From JAWKWH01 sp041397625 (GTDB lineage: Bacteria > Pseudomonadota > Alphaproteobacteria > Rhizobiales > Rhizobiaceae), in the NCBI GenBank assembly GCA_041397625.1, contig JAWKWH010000001.1, positions 310,001 through 374,000 of the forward strand: 64,000 nt of DNA. Reading direction: 5' to 3'. Made by a program: the position numbers and the translations under genes. Positions within the stretch are counted from its first letter, which is position 1; each line of letters begins with the position of its first letter. The notes below the pieces were generated by a model, which made no database searches, was not told the DNA's origin, and saw only the letters and a program-made list of their open reading frames with translations. Positions 30,309 through 39,635 of the stretch are shown in pieces.

Positions 30309-31784
30309 ATGGGAATTCATCCGTCTCGCACCATCGCAGAGGGTATCGCGTTCACGCAATTTGTCGATGGCACGGGTTGCGAGGCGATCTCGGGCGAACG
30401 CATCGACGTCGCCTCGCCGTCCGACGGCCTGGTCTTCGCCTCGATCCCCGCGTCCAACGCCGACGATGTCGACAGGGCCGTGCGCGCGGCGCGGCGCGCC
30501 TTCGACGAGGATGCCTGGGGCCGCATGCCGGCGGTCGAGCGCGGCCGCATCCTCACCAGGCTCTGCGAGATGGTGGACCGCGAGGGCGAGGCGCTGGCGC
30601 AACTCGAATCGCGCGACACCGGCAAGCCGATCCGCCAGGGCATCGCCGACGTGGCGGCGGCGAAGCGCTACTATGAATATTACGGCGGCGCGGCCGACAA
30701 GATCCATGGCGACACGATCCCCTTCCTGCCGGGCTACACGGCGCTGACCCTGCGCGAACCGCATGGCGTTGTTGCCGGCATCATCCCGTGGAACTATCCG
30801 CTGCAGATCGGCGCACGCGTGATCGGCGCCGCGCTCGCCATGGGCAACACGCTGGTGATCAAGCCGGCCGAGGACGCTTCGCTGACGGCGATCCGCATCG
30901 CCGAGCTTGCTCATGAAGCGGGCCTGCCGGACGGCGTGCTCAACGTCGTGACCGGCTACGGCAAGACCGCCGGCGCGGCGCTTTCGGCCCATCCGATGGT
31001 CGATTATGTCACCTTTACCGGTTCGCCGCTCACCGGCACGGCGATCCAGACGGCGGCGGCGGTCAACAATCGCGGCGTGACCATGGAGCTCGGCGGCAAG
31101 TCACCGCAGGTGGTCTTCGCCGACGCCGATCTCGACGCCGCCCTGCCGGTGCTGGTCAACGCCATCATCCAGAACGGCGGCCAGACCTGCTCGGCCGGCA
31201 GCCGCGTGCTGATCGAAAGACCGGTCTACGCGGACGTGGCCTCGGCGCTCGCCGACCGCTTTGCCAAGCTTGTCGCCGGCCCGCACGACGCCGATCTCGA
31301 TCTCGGCCCGTTGATCAACGTCAACCAGCGCGACCGCGTCGCCGGCTTCATCGCCGCGGCGCGCGAGGCCGGTATCGACATGCTGGCCGAAGGTCGCGTA
31401 GCGCCCGACGCGCCCGAGGGCGGTTATTACCACCCGGCGACGCTGTTCGGCTCCGTCGACCCCAAGGCGGCGATCGCCCGCGAAGAGGTGTTCGGTCCGG
31501 TGCTGTCGCTGTTTCCCTTCGACGGCGAGGAGGAAGCCGTGCGGCTTGCCAACGACAGCGAATTCGGCCTCGTCGCCGGCGTGTGGACCGCCGATGGCGG
31601 GCGCCAGCACCGGGTCGCCAAGCGCATTCGCGCCGGCCAGGTCTTCGTCAACGGCTACGGTGCCGGCGGCGGCGTCGAACTGCCGTTTGGCGGCTTCAAG
31701 AAATCCGGCCACGGCCGCGAGAAGGGTTTCGAGGCGCTCTACGACATGAGCGCCACCAAGACGATCGTCTTCAATCACGGCTGA
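30309..31784 (+). CDS. Aldehyde dehydrogenase family protein
   Basis: This 491-residue ALDH is complete. It has PWNYPLQIGARVIGAALA, the NAD-site lysine in LVIKPAEDASL, FTGSPLTGTA, the catalytic glutamate in MELGGKSPQV, the nucleophilic cysteine in NGGQTCSAGSR and EEVFGPVLS. It oxidises an aldehyde to the acid with NAD(P)+; sequence alone does not fix the substrate, though the profile is like betaine- or gamma-aminobutyraldehyde-type enzymes. GGAAGGAC lies nine bases before the ATG at 30309. An SDR gene follows after 34 bp, then an SLC13 permease, which suggests uptake and oxidation of an alcohol or organic acid. Confidence 0.9.
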   Translation: MGIHPSRTIAEGIAFTQFVDGTGCEAISGERIDVASPSDGLVFASIPASNADDVDRAVRAARRAFDEDAWGRMPAVERGRILTRLCEMVDREGEALAQLESRDTGKPIRQGIADVAAAKRYYEYYGGAADKIHGDTIPFLPGYTALTLREPHGVVAGIIPWNYPLQIGARVIGAALAMGNTLVIKPAEDASLTAIRIAELAHEAGLPDGVLNVVTGYGKTAGAALSAHPMVDYVTFTGSPLTGTAIQTAAAVNNRGVTMELGGKSPQVVFADADLDAALPVLVNAIIQNGGQTCSAGSRVLIERPVYADVASALADRFAKLVAGPHDADLDLGPLINVNQRDRVAGFIAAAREAGIDMLAEGRVAPDAPEGGYYHPATLFGSVDPKAAIAREEVFGPVLSLFPFDGEEEAVRLANDSEFGLVAGVWTADGGRQHRVAKRIRAGQVFVNGYGAGGGVELPFGGFKKSGHGREKGFEALYDMSATKTIVFNHG

Positions 31785-31818
31785 CCACGGCCGACTCGCA
31801 TCCATCGGGAGAATGTTC

Positions 31819-32568
31819 ATGGGACGCCTTGAAGGCAAGACGGCAATCATCACCGGCGCCGCGTCGGGTTTCGGCGAGGGCATGGCGAAGCGTTTTGCCG
31901 ACGAGGGCGCCAGGATCGTCGTCGCCGACCTCAACACGCGCGACGCCGAGCGCGTCGCCGGCGAAATCGGCAAAGCCGCCGTCGCAGTCACCGCCGATGT
32001 TACCAGCAAGGACGATATCGACGAGATGGTCGCCGCGGCGATGGCGATGTCGGGCCGCGTCGACATCATGGTCAACAATGCCGGTTTCACCCACCGCAAC
32101 GGCCCGCTGGAAGAGGTCGACGAGCATACGTTCGACCTGATCACCGCCGTCAACATGAAGGCGATCTACTATGCGACGCTTGCGGTGACCCCGATCATGG
32201 AAGCGCAAGGCGGCGGTTCGATCATCACCACCGCCTCCACGGCAGGGCTGAGGCCGCGGCCCGGACTGACCTGGTACAACGCCTCGAAGGGCTGGGCGAT
32301 CACCGCGACCAAGTCGATGGCGGTCGAACTGGCGCCGAAGAAAATCCGCGTCAACTGTCTTTGCCCCGTCGCCGGCGAGACCGGCATGTTGGCGCAGTTC
32401 ATGGGCGAGGACACGCCGGAAATCCGCGAGAGGTTCAAGTCGGTCATCCCGCTTGGCCGCTTCTCCACCCCGCTCGACATCGCCAACGCGGCTCTGTGGC
32501 TCGCCTCCGACGAGGCCGAGTTCATCACCGGCGTTGCCTTGGAGGTTGATGGCGGGCGCTGCGTCTGA
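31819..32568 (+). CDS. SDR family NAD(P)-dependent oxidoreductase
   Basis: This 249-residue classical short-chain dehydrogenase has the cofactor motif TGAASGFGEG at residues 12-21, an aspartate after the second strand (VVADLN) that favours NAD, the NNAG motif, and the catalytic tetrad including WYNASKGWAITATK. It resembles FabG-like and alcohol-oxidising SDRs. GGGAG seven bases upstream picks the ATG at 31819 rather than 31813. It lies between the aldehyde dehydrogenase and an SLC13 permease and probably supplies the aldehyde or keto acid for the same pathway. Confidence 0.88.
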   Translation: MGRLEGKTAIITGAASGFGEGMAKRFADEGARIVVADLNTRDAERVAGEIGKAAVAVTADVTSKDDIDEMVAAAMAMSGRVDIMVNNAGFTHRNGPLEEVDEHTFDLITAVNMKAIYYATLAVTPIMEAQGGGSIITTASTAGLRPRPGLTWYNASKGWAITATKSMAVELAPKKIRVNCLCPVAGETGMLAQFMGEDTPEIRERFKSVIPLGRFSTPLDIANAALWLASDEAEFITGVALEVDGGRCV

Positions 32569-32613
32569 TCAGATGGGCGCCATGATTCCTGCCACGCCCG
32601 CGACCCCGGGAAC

Positions 32614-34383
32614 ATGACCGGCGAACAACTCTTCCTGTTTGCGCTGCTCGGCCTGATGTTCGCCCTCCTGGTATGGGGGCGGATACGCTACGACATGGTC
32701 GGGTTCGGCACGCTGATCGTCGCGGTGATCGGCGGCGCGGTCGATCCGCATCACGCCTTTGACGGTTTCGGCCACGAGGCGGTGATCATCATCGCGCTGG
32801 TGCTGGTCGCCTCGCGCGCTCTGATCAATTCCGGCGCCGTCGAACTGCTCGCCGGCTATGTGGTTTCGGCATCGCGACCGTTGCCGGTCCACATCTCGAT
32901 CATGGCGGTCGCCGGCGCGGCATTGTCGGCGGTCATCAACAACGTCGCCGCCCTGGTGATCCTGATGACGCTCGACATGGAGGCGGCGGAGAAGGCCAAG
33001 CGCGCCGTGTCGCTGTCGCTGATGCCGTTGTCGTTCGCCACCATCCTTGGCGGTATGATCACCATGATCGGCACGCCGCCCAATATCGTCATTGCGCAGT
33101 ACCGAACCGGTATTGCCGGCGCGCCGTTCTCCATGTTCGATTTCGCCCCGGTGGGCCTGGTGTGCGCAACCGTCGGCATCGCCTTCGTGGCGCTCGTCGG
33201 CTGGCGGCTGATCCCGCAGCGCGGCATCGTCACCGCCGGCGCATCGGAAGACGATCCGCGCTTCCTGGCCGAGGCCAAGGTGCCGGAGAAATCGCCCGCC
33301 ATCGGCCAGACGCCGCGCGATCTATATGAACTCGGCGAGGAGCACGACATCGTGATTGCCGGTCTGGTGCGGCGCGGCAAGCGCTTGCGCGGCTTTGCCG
33401 CCGACGAGGAGATCCGCAAGGGCGATTTCCTGGTGCTCGAGGGCCATGCCAAGGCCATCGAGGCCTTCGCCGGTGCCGCCAAGCTGGAATTTGCCGGTAC
33501 CGAGAAACAGGGCGGCATGACCAGCAAGTCGCTGAAACTGATGGAGGCGATCGTGCCGGCCGGCTCGCGCGTCGAGGGGCGTACGGCTCACGACCTGCGC
33601 CTGCTCTACCGGCGCGGCGTCACGCTGCTCGGCGTGTCGCGTCAGGGCAGACGGTTCCAGGACCGGGTGCGCAAACTGCCGATCAAGGCCGGCGACGTGC
33701 TGCTGCTGCTTGGTACCGAATCCCGCGTCGGCGACGCCATCGAATGGCTCGGCGCGCTGCCGATCGCCGAGAAACGACATCCGGTCATCCAGCGCTCCAA
33801 GGCGCTGATGGCGATCGGGTTCTTCGCTGCGGCGATCGCCGCCTCGGTCATCGGCCTCGTCGACTTGCCGATCGCGCTTGCTGCCGCCGTCGGTGCCTAT
33901 GCGCTCACCAACATCGTCGGCCCGAGGGAGGTCTACGAATCGGTCGAATGGCCGGTGATCGTGCTGCTGGCCTCGCTGATCCCGCTTGGCGCTGCGCTGG
34001 AGGAAAGCGGCGGCACGAAGCTGATCGCCGAAGCCATCGTCGCCCAGACCGGCGGGCTGCCCGTCTGGGCGGTTTTGACCATCGTCATCGTGGTGACGAT
34101 GACACTGTCGGATTTCCTCAACAATGTCGCCACGGCACTGATCGCGGCACCCGTAGCCGTCGATGTCGCCAACGCGCTCGACGTATCGCCCGATCCGTTC
34201 CTGATGGGCGTCGCTGTGGCGGCATCCTGCGCGTTCCTCACGCCCATCGGCCACAAGAACAACACCATCATCATGGGACCCGGCAACTACCAGTTCGGCG
34301 ACTACTGGCGCATGGGCCTGCCGCTGGAGATCATGATCGTCGCTGTATCGGTGCCGGCAATCCTGTTCTTCTGGCCGTTATAG
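32614..34383 (+). CDS. SLC13/DASS family permease with two TrkA-C (RCK-C) domains
   Basis: This 589-residue protein has hydrophobic halves (about residues 1-205 and 390-589) on either side of a soluble region with two RCK-C-like modules (near 210-295 and 305-385; KGDFLVLEGHAKAIEAF, KAGDVLLLLGTESRVGD). The transporter signatures are SAVINNVAALVILM and MIGTPPNIVIA in the first half and SDFLNNVATALIAAP with LTPIGHKNNTIIMGPG in the second. Such proteins import dicarboxylates, sulfate or other anions with sodium. Its place after an ALDH/SDR pair suggests an organic-acid substrate, which is inference. Confidence 0.88.
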   Translation: MTGEQLFLFALLGLMFALLVWGRIRYDMVGFGTLIVAVIGGAVDPHHAFDGFGHEAVIIIALVLVASRALINSGAVELLAGYVVSASRPLPVHISIMAVAGAALSAVINNVAALVILMTLDMEAAEKAKRAVSLSLMPLSFATILGGMITMIGTPPNIVIAQYRTGIAGAPFSMFDFAPVGLVCATVGIAFVALVGWRLIPQRGIVTAGASEDDPRFLAEAKVPEKSPAIGQTPRDLYELGEEHDIVIAGLVRRGKRLRGFAADEEIRKGDFLVLEGHAKAIEAFAGAAKLEFAGTEKQGGMTSKSLKLMEAIVPAGSRVEGRTAHDLRLLYRRGVTLLGVSRQGRRFQDRVRKLPIKAGDVLLLLGTESRVGDAIEWLGALPIAEKRHPVIQRSKALMAIGFFAAAIAASVIGLVDLPIALAAAVGAYALTNIVGPREVYESVEWPVIVLLASLIPLGAALEESGGTKLIAEAIVAQTGGLPVWAVLTIVIVVTMTLSDFLNNVATALIAAPVAVDVANALDVSPDPFLMGVAVAASCAFLTPIGHKNNTIIMGPGNYQFGDYWRMGLPLEIMIVAVSVPAILFFWPL

Positions 34384-34450
34384 GTAAGGATTTGTTGTGT
34401 CCCGGCATGGCATGGTGTCAGGTCAATCGGGCAACGACGAAGAGGGCGTC

Positions 34451-35575
34451 ATGGCAAGCGTCGCCATTACCGGTACCGGCGTGTTCACACCGGAACTATC
34501 CGTTTCCAACGCGGAACTGGTCGAGGCGTTCAACGCCTATGCCACCAGGCAGAACGAAATCCACGCCGCCGAGATCGAAGCCGGCGCGCGCGAGCCGATT
34601 CCGATGTCGAGCGAGGAATTCATCGTCAAGGCGTCGGGCATCGAGCGGCGCTACGTGCTCGACAAGAAGGGCGTGCTCGATCCCGAAATCATGCATCCGG
34701 TGCTGCGCGAGCGTGGCGAGGACGAACTGTCCGTCATGGCCGAGATGGCCGTCGACGCGGCGAACAAGGCGCTGATCCGGGCAGGTCGTTCCGCCGCCGA
34801 CATCGACGCGGTGATCTGTGCGGCCTCCAACCACGAGCGCGCTTATCCGGCGATCGCCATCGAGGTGCAGCAGGCGCTCGGCATTTCCGGTTTCGCCTTC
34901 GACATGAATGTCGCCTGTTCGTCGGCCACCTTCGGCATCCAGGCGGCGGCCGGCATGATCCGCGCCGGCAATGCCCGTGCCATCCTGATGGTCAATCCGG
35001 AAATCTGCTCCGGCCACCTGGAATGGCGCGACCGCGACTGTCATTTCATCTTCGGCGATGTCTGCACTGCGATCGTGCTGGAACCGGCCGAAAGCGCCGC
35101 CAATGCCCACGGTTTCGATATCCTGTCGACACGCTGCCTGACCGAGTTCTCCAACAATATCCGCAACAATAACGGCTTCCTGCGCCGCGCCCGCAAGGGC
35201 CATATGGAAGACCGCCGCGACATGCTGTTCCACCAGGAGGGCCGCAAGGTCTTCAAGCAGGTGGTGCCGATGGTGGCCGAACTGATCCTGTCGCACCTCG
35301 CCGACGAGGGCATCGAGACGGCTTCGGTGAAGCGCTTGTGGCTGCATCAGGCCAACAAGATGATGAACGACCTGATCGGCGCGCGCGTCATGGGCCGCAC
35401 GCCGGAGCCGGGCGAGCAGCCCAACATCCTGCAGGACTACGCCAACACCTCGTCGGCAGGCTCGATCATCGCCTTTTCGCACTTTTCAGACGATCTCGAG
35501 CCGGGCGACATCGGCGTGATCTGCTCCTTCGGCGCCGGCTATTCGGCCGGCAGCGTCATCGTGCGGCGGCGCTGA
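34451..35575 (+). CDS. Beta-ketoacyl-ACP synthase III-like protein (FabH family)
   Basis: This 374-residue thiolase-fold enzyme has the FabH triad: Cys in NVACSSATFG, His in LWLHQANKMMND and Asn in YANTSSAGS. It is longer than housekeeping FabH because of an insertion after the first strand (about residues 25-65, including EIHAAEIEAGAREPIPM). This marks a separate subgroup like the Pseudomonas FabH homologues that condense medium-chain acyl-CoA, as I recall; that role is inferred. GAGGG lies just before the ATG at 34451. No fab or plsX neighbour is present, so it is unlikely to be the main initiating enzyme. It ends next to the convergent rsgA. Confidence 0.8.
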   Translation: MASVAITGTGVFTPELSVSNAELVEAFNAYATRQNEIHAAEIEAGAREPIPMSSEEFIVKASGIERRYVLDKKGVLDPEIMHPVLRERGEDELSVMAEMAVDAANKALIRAGRSAADIDAVICAASNHERAYPAIAIEVQQALGISGFAFDMNVACSSATFGIQAAAGMIRAGNARAILMVNPEICSGHLEWRDRDCHFIFGDVCTAIVLEPAESAANAHGFDILSTRCLTEFSNNIRNNNGFLRRARKGHMEDRRDMLFHQEGRKVFKQVVPMVAELILSHLADEGIETASVKRLWLHQANKMMNDLIGARVMGRTPEPGEQPNILQDYANTSSAGSIIAFSHFSDDLEPGDIGVICSFGAGYSAGSVIVRRR

Positions 35576-35586
35576 CACGCTCTGAC

Positions 35587-36636
35587 CTACCGGCGCTTCT
35601 TCGCCTTCATCGCTTCGCGCACCATCTTGCCGAAACCGCGCTCGCGCTGCCGCCGTTCGGCAATGCTCTCGCGGTTATAGGCTTCTTCGGCGGTGAGCTT
35701 GTTCCAACGTTTCAGCCGGGCGGCGTCCAGCACCCCGTCGGTCATGGCTTTGCGGACCGCGCAGCCTGGCTCGTCCTCATGGCGGCAATCGCTGAACCGG
35801 CATCGCCGTGCCAACTCCACGATGTCATCGAAGACGGCGTCGATTCCGGCGCGGCTGTCGGTCAGTTGCAATTCGCGCATGCCGGGCGTGTCCATCAGCC
35901 AGCCGCCGCCAGGCAGCCGGTGCAGTTGTCGTCCGGTCGTCGTGTGCCGGCCCTTGGCGTCGTCCTCGCGGATGCCCTGCGTGGCGATGGTGTCGTTCCG
36001 TGTAAGGCTGTTGACCAGCGTCGATTTGCCGACGCCCGACGACCCGATCAGTGCCACCGTCGCCCCCCTGCCGCACCACGGCGCCAGCCGTTCCGCCTGG
36101 TCCGGCAGCCGGGCATCGAGCGCCTCGACGAAAAGGCCCGGTGACAGCGCCTCGGCGGCGCGGACATAGTCCGCCGGTTCTTCGGCAAGGTCGGCCTTGG
36201 TCAGCAGGATGACCGGCATCACCTCCGCCTCGCGCGCCAGCGCCAGGTAGCGCTCCAGCCGCGCGACGTTGAAGTCCTGGTTGCACGAGGTGACGATGAA
36301 CAGCGTATCGACATTGGCGGCGATGAGCTGGATTTTCCGCCCGGTGCCGGCGGCACGGCGCTTGAACAGGCTCTTGCGCGCGAGCAGGCGTTGCGGCCGG
36401 TGCGTTTTCCGCTCGACCAGCAGCCAGTCGCCGACGGTCGCCGTGTCTTCGTCGTCTTCGCCGTCGCGGAAGGGCAGTGCGGTGTCGGTGAAATCGGCGC
36501 CATGCAGGCGAAGCCCGTCGCGGTGAACGGCGATCACCCGCGCCGGCGCGGTGGTTTCCAGGTCGTCGGAATCGAGTTGCGAAAGAAAGAAAGGACCCCA
36601 GCCGAGCTCGGCCAGGTCGATAAGGTCAGGTATCAT
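35587..36636 (-). CDS. rsgA: Ribosome small-subunit biogenesis GTPase
   Basis: This 349-residue circularly permuted GTPase has an N-terminal OB fold followed by the G4 motif VILLTKADL, then G1 LIGSSGVGKSTLVNSL, G3 MDTPGMRELQL, and a C-terminal zinc finger with CRFSDCRHEDEPGC. This is the order typical of RsgA/YjeQ, which acts late in 30S maturation. The start at 36636 (MIPDLIDLAELGWGPFF) matches the family N terminus, although the Shine-Dalgarno is weak; an upstream in-frame ATG at 36681 would add 15 unrelated residues. The 258-bp interval to the bacterioferritin-like gene contains its promoter region. Confidence 0.93.
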   Translation of the reverse strand: MIPDLIDLAELGWGPFFLSQLDSDDLETTAPARVIAVHRDGLRLHGADFTDTALPFRDGEDDEDTATVGDWLLVERKTHRPQRLLARKSLFKRRAAGTGRKIQLIAANVDTLFIVTSCNQDFNVARLERYLALAREAEVMPVILLTKADLAEEPADYVRAAEALSPGLFVEALDARLPDQAERLAPWCGRGATVALIGSSGVGKSTLVNSLTRNDTIATQGIREDDAKGRHTTTGRQLHRLPGGGWLMDTPGMRELQLTDSRAGIDAVFDDIVELARRCRFSDCRHEDEPGCAVRKAMTDGVLDAARLKRWNKLTAEEAYNRESIAERRQRERGFGKMVREAMKAKKRR

Positions 36637-36939
36637 TGATGTCTGCCAATGCTGCGCCTGCGTTGCATGCAGGCATGCCAATTCCTGCGAATGCGCCTCG
36701 GCACTTTCGCGTTTGCATCATTGGTGCGCCGTTCGCAGGCCGGCCGCTTGCTTCAGCTACGCAAGCCGAAACGGTCAGATCCTAGCGATCCGCCACACCG
36801 TACAGCCGGGAATCGATGACAGACAAAAAAGCTCCTGTTGGTTTGCATGCGCCGGCCGCACGTCAGGTGCGGCACCGGCAAGATAGGACAAGCGGGGTAC
36901 GATTTCCAGAACATCCGTTGCTCTAGCCTGCCCGGCCGG

Positions 36940-37431
36940 TCAGGCGTCCGCCTCCGCCGTCGGCGGCGACATGTGCTTGGCGGAGAACGTCTTCTCGCCC
37001 AGCCGTGCCAGCAGGCCGAGCTGCAACTCGAGCCAGCCCTTGTGGCCTTCCTCGTCGAGCGCGATACGCTCGAACAAGGCGCGCGTGCCGACATCACCGG
37101 TTTCGAACGCGGTCTTCGCCGCCTCGGAATAGAATTCGATCGCCTCGGTCTCGTCGGCCAGATCGGCCTCGAACATGTCCTTCAGGCTCTGGGCACGCTG
37201 CGGCGCCTTGTCCATCTTCACCTCCGGCGAAGCGCCGAGAAACATCAGCCGTTCCATGTATTCGTCGCTGTGACCGAGTTCCTCGACCATCTCCTCGCGC
37301 ATCTTGGCGGCCAGCAGGTCGAGGCCCCAGCCATCGAGTACATGGGCGTGCAACTGATACTGATGCATTGCGGTCAGTTCCATGGCCAGCGCCTTCTGGA
37401 GGTTTTCGGTGTTCTTCGACTTGTTCGCCAT
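36940..37431 (-). CDS. Bacterioferritin-like ferroxidase lacking the haem-ligand Met
   Basis: This 163-residue four-helix ferritin-like protein aligns without gaps to the E. coli Bfr ligand positions that I recall. Glu18, Glu51, His54, Glu94, Glu127 and His130, the six dinuclear iron ligands, are all present at the same numbers. Position 52, the Met that binds haem in Bfr, is Leu (MVEELGHSD). It should therefore oxidise and store iron but may bind haem weakly or not at all. AGGAGCAGGGAC precedes the ATG at 37431, and the numbering match also supports this start. No bfd (bacterioferritin-associated ferredoxin) gene is adjacent. An imperfect hairpin near 36855-36873 may be its terminator. Confidence 0.82.
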   Translation of the reverse strand: MANKSKNTENLQKALAMELTAMHQYQLHAHVLDGWGLDLLAAKMREEMVEELGHSDEYMERLMFLGASPEVKMDKAPQRAQSLKDMFEADLADETEAIEFYSEAAKTAFETGDVGTRALFERIALDEEGHKGWLELQLGLLARLGEKTFSAKHMSPPTAEADA

Positions 37432-37527
37432 GTCCCTGCTCCTGACCGGTTGCGGCGGCCGATCGACCAACCCGCGAAACATAGTATTTCGTCTATATGA
37501 CAAACATGGGTATGGTCCTGGTATCGG

Positions 37528-38055
37528 TCAAGCCCGGCCGGTCGGCAGATCGCGCGGGCGGATGAAATGGGTAAGCTGCGCCGCTTGCGGCGCAAGCGAC
37601 ACCCACGGCCCGTCGAAGGCGAGGCGGGCAAGTGCTGCCGTCGGGAACTTCGCCGCCATGCGCGCCTCGGCGGTTTCATCCGAGCCGGGCCCAGCAAGCA
37701 GCAGCGCCAGTTCCTCCATGCCCGGATTGTGGCCGACGAGGACGATGCCTTCCGCAGCCTCGTCCAGCCCGGTGACGAAACCAAGCATGGTCTGCGGCGT
37801 CGCCATGTAGAGGTTTTCTTCAAATTGCGTTGGCGGGACATCGGCGAATGCGGCCGAAACCAGCGCCCAGCTCTGCGCGGCGCGGGCCGCAGGCGACACC
37901 AGTGCCAGATCCGGCACCCAGCCGCGGGACGCCATCTCGCGACCCATCGTCGGCGCGGCCTTCAACCCGCGCGGCGCCAGCGGCCGGTCGAAATCATCAA
38001 GCGCCGGATCGTCCCAACTCGACTTGGCGTGGCGCAGGAGAAAGAGCACGGGCAT
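37528..38055 (-). CDS. SixA-like histidine phosphatase
   Basis: This 175-residue protein belongs to the phosphoglycerate-mutase/histidine-phosphatase superfamily, SixA branch. It has the catalytic LRHAKSSWDD near the N terminus, the following DFDRPLAPRGLKAAPTMG, and the second histidine in VLVGHNPGMEELALLL. SixA removes phosphate from phosphohistidine, for example on Hpt domains or PTS components. The true target here is unknown. ATG at 38055 gives MPVLFLLRHAK, the normal family start; earlier in-frame codons read unrelated sequence. Confidence 0.85.
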   Translation of the reverse strand: MPVLFLLRHAKSSWDDPALDDFDRPLAPRGLKAAPTMGREMASRGWVPDLALVSPAARAAQSWALVSAAFADVPPTQFEENLYMATPQTMLGFVTGLDEAAEGIVLVGHNPGMEELALLLAGPGSDETAEARMAAKFPTAALARLAFDGPWVSLAPQAAQLTHFIRPRDLPTGRA

Positions 38056-38180
38056 GGGCCATAATCTCAACAGCCGCCGAAAGGCGCAAGCGGCCCGGCG
38101 GGCGCTTCGACCATGCTCCCGCAAAGAGGACGTCGTTCATTCCGGCTTCCCAGAAAGCGGTAATCGTGCATAACCGCCCC

Positions 38181-39635
38181 ATGAAAGGCACTCGGGCAAA
38201 GGGCGTGGTGGCGGCCGGTCACCGGCTGACGGCGGAGGCCGCGGCGGGTGTGCTGCGTGAGGGCGGCCATGCTGCCGACGCGGCCATTGCCGCGCTCGCC
38301 ATGGCCTGCGTCTGCGAGCCGGTGCTGGCCTCGCCCGGCGGCGGCGGCTTCGCCATGCTGCGCGACGGCGCGACGGGCCGTGCGACGCTGGTCGACTTCT
38401 TCCCGCACACGCCACGGAAGCGAAAGCTCGCCGACGATGCGGGCGTGGCCGAGGTGATCGCCGATTTCGGCACCGCAACGCAGGCCTTCCACATCGGGCC
38501 GGCGACGGCGGCCGCGCCCGGTTTCCTCGCCGGCTGCGAACGGCTCGCGGCGCTTGGCGGCGGGCGTCCGCTCGCCGACCTGTTCGCGCCGGCCGTCCGC
38601 GCCGCGCGCGACGGCGTGCGGGTCACGCCCTACCAGCACTATCTGTCGACGGTGGTGCTGCCGATCCTGACGGCGACGCCCGAGGCGGCGGCGCTGTTCG
38701 CGCCCGGCGGCGAGATGATCGGCGCCGGCGGGACATTCCGCAATCCTGGCCTTGCCAACGCGCTGGAAGCGATGGCGTCCGGCGGCCTGGCCACAAGCGC
38801 GGTCGGCAACGAGGTGGTCGGGCTGCAGGCCGGGCGCGGCCACCTGACCGCGGACGATCTTTCTTCCTACGAGGCGATCGAGCGCCGGCCGCTTTCGGTC
38901 GGCATCGGCGCGATGACAGCGCATCTGAACCCGCTGCCGGCGGCAAGCGGCGTGCTGATCGCCGACAGCCTGAACGGGATCGGCGATGTCGGCGGTGTGA
39001 CGCTCGCCCGCGCGCTCGATGCCACCGACCGGGCGCGCCGGCAGGCGGGCCACGACCTTTCCCGCCTCATAGACCGGCCGCTGCGGCAGCGCGGCACCAC
39101 CCATGTCTCCGTCATCGACGCGGCCGGCAATGCCTGCGCTGTGACAGTCTCAAACGGCGAAGGCAATGGCGAACCGGTCGGGCGGTTCGGTTTCATGCTC
39201 AACAACATCCTCGGCGAGGAGGACGTCAATCCCGCCGGCGCTTCCGCCTGGCCGGAGAACGTGCGGCTTGCCTCGATGATGTGCCCGGCAATCCTGGAAG
39301 CACCGGACGGCGCGATCGTCGCGCTCGGCTCCGGCGGATCGAACCGCATCCGCTCTGCCATCGCCCAGGTGATCGCGCATCTAGCGCTAGACGGTGCGAA
39401 CCTTGCCGACGCGGTTGTCGCGCCGCGCCTGCATGTCGAGAACGGCCACCTTGATTTCGAGGATTTCTTCGATGCCGGCGCTCGCGCCGCGCTCGCTGCC
39501 GCCTTTGGCGATCATCGCGCCTGGCCCGAGCGCAACATGTTCTTCGGCGGCGTCCACGCCGCCAGCGTCGATGCCGATGGCCGCTTCTCCGGTATCGGCG
39601 ACGCCAGGCGGGACGGCGCGGCGCTGTTGGTCTAA
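38181..39635 (+). CDS. Gamma-glutamyltransferase family protein (short form)
   Basis: This 484-residue Ntn-hydrolase homologue of gamma-glutamyltransferase has the N-terminal block AEAAAGVLREGGHAADAAIAA, ASPGGGGFAMLRDG, and the predicted self-processing threonine in RGTTHVSVIDAAGNA. The C-terminal GSGGSNRIRSAIAQVI replaces the usual G-G-S substrate loop. It is 80-100 residues shorter than typical GGT and has no signal peptide, so it is probably cytoplasmic and may not use glutathione. The start has no good Shine-Dalgarno; a GTG five codons upstream is possible. It overlaps the convergent receiver-like gene by four bases. A second, more canonical homologue lies at 51-52.7 kb. Confidence 0.75.
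   Translation: MKGTRAKGVVAAGHRLTAEAAAGVLREGGHAADAAIAALAMACVCEPVLASPGGGGFAMLRDGATGRATLVDFFPHTPRKRKLADDAGVAEVIADFGTATQAFHIGPATAAAPGFLAGCERLAALGGGRPLADLFAPAVRAARDGVRVTPYQHYLSTVVLPILTATPEAAALFAPGGEMIGAGGTFRNPGLANALEAMASGGLATSAVGNEVVGLQAGRGHLTADDLSSYEAIERRPLSVGIGAMTAHLNPLPAASGVLIADSLNGIGDVGGVTLARALDATDRARRQAGHDLSRLIDRPLRQRGTTHVSVIDAAGNACAVTVSNGEGNGEPVGRFGFMLNNILGEEDVNPAGASAWPENVRLASMMCPAILEAPDGAIVALGSGGSNRIRSAIAQVIAHLALDGANLADAVVAPRLHVENGHLDFEDFFDAGARAALAAAFGDHRAWPERNMFFGGVHAASVDADGRFSGIGDARRDGAALLV

Noticed and set aside
37830..38180. Extended N terminus of the gamma-glutamyltransferase homologue starting at 37830
   Set aside because: The added residues are antisense to the SixA-like gene, arginine/proline-rich and unlike the family.
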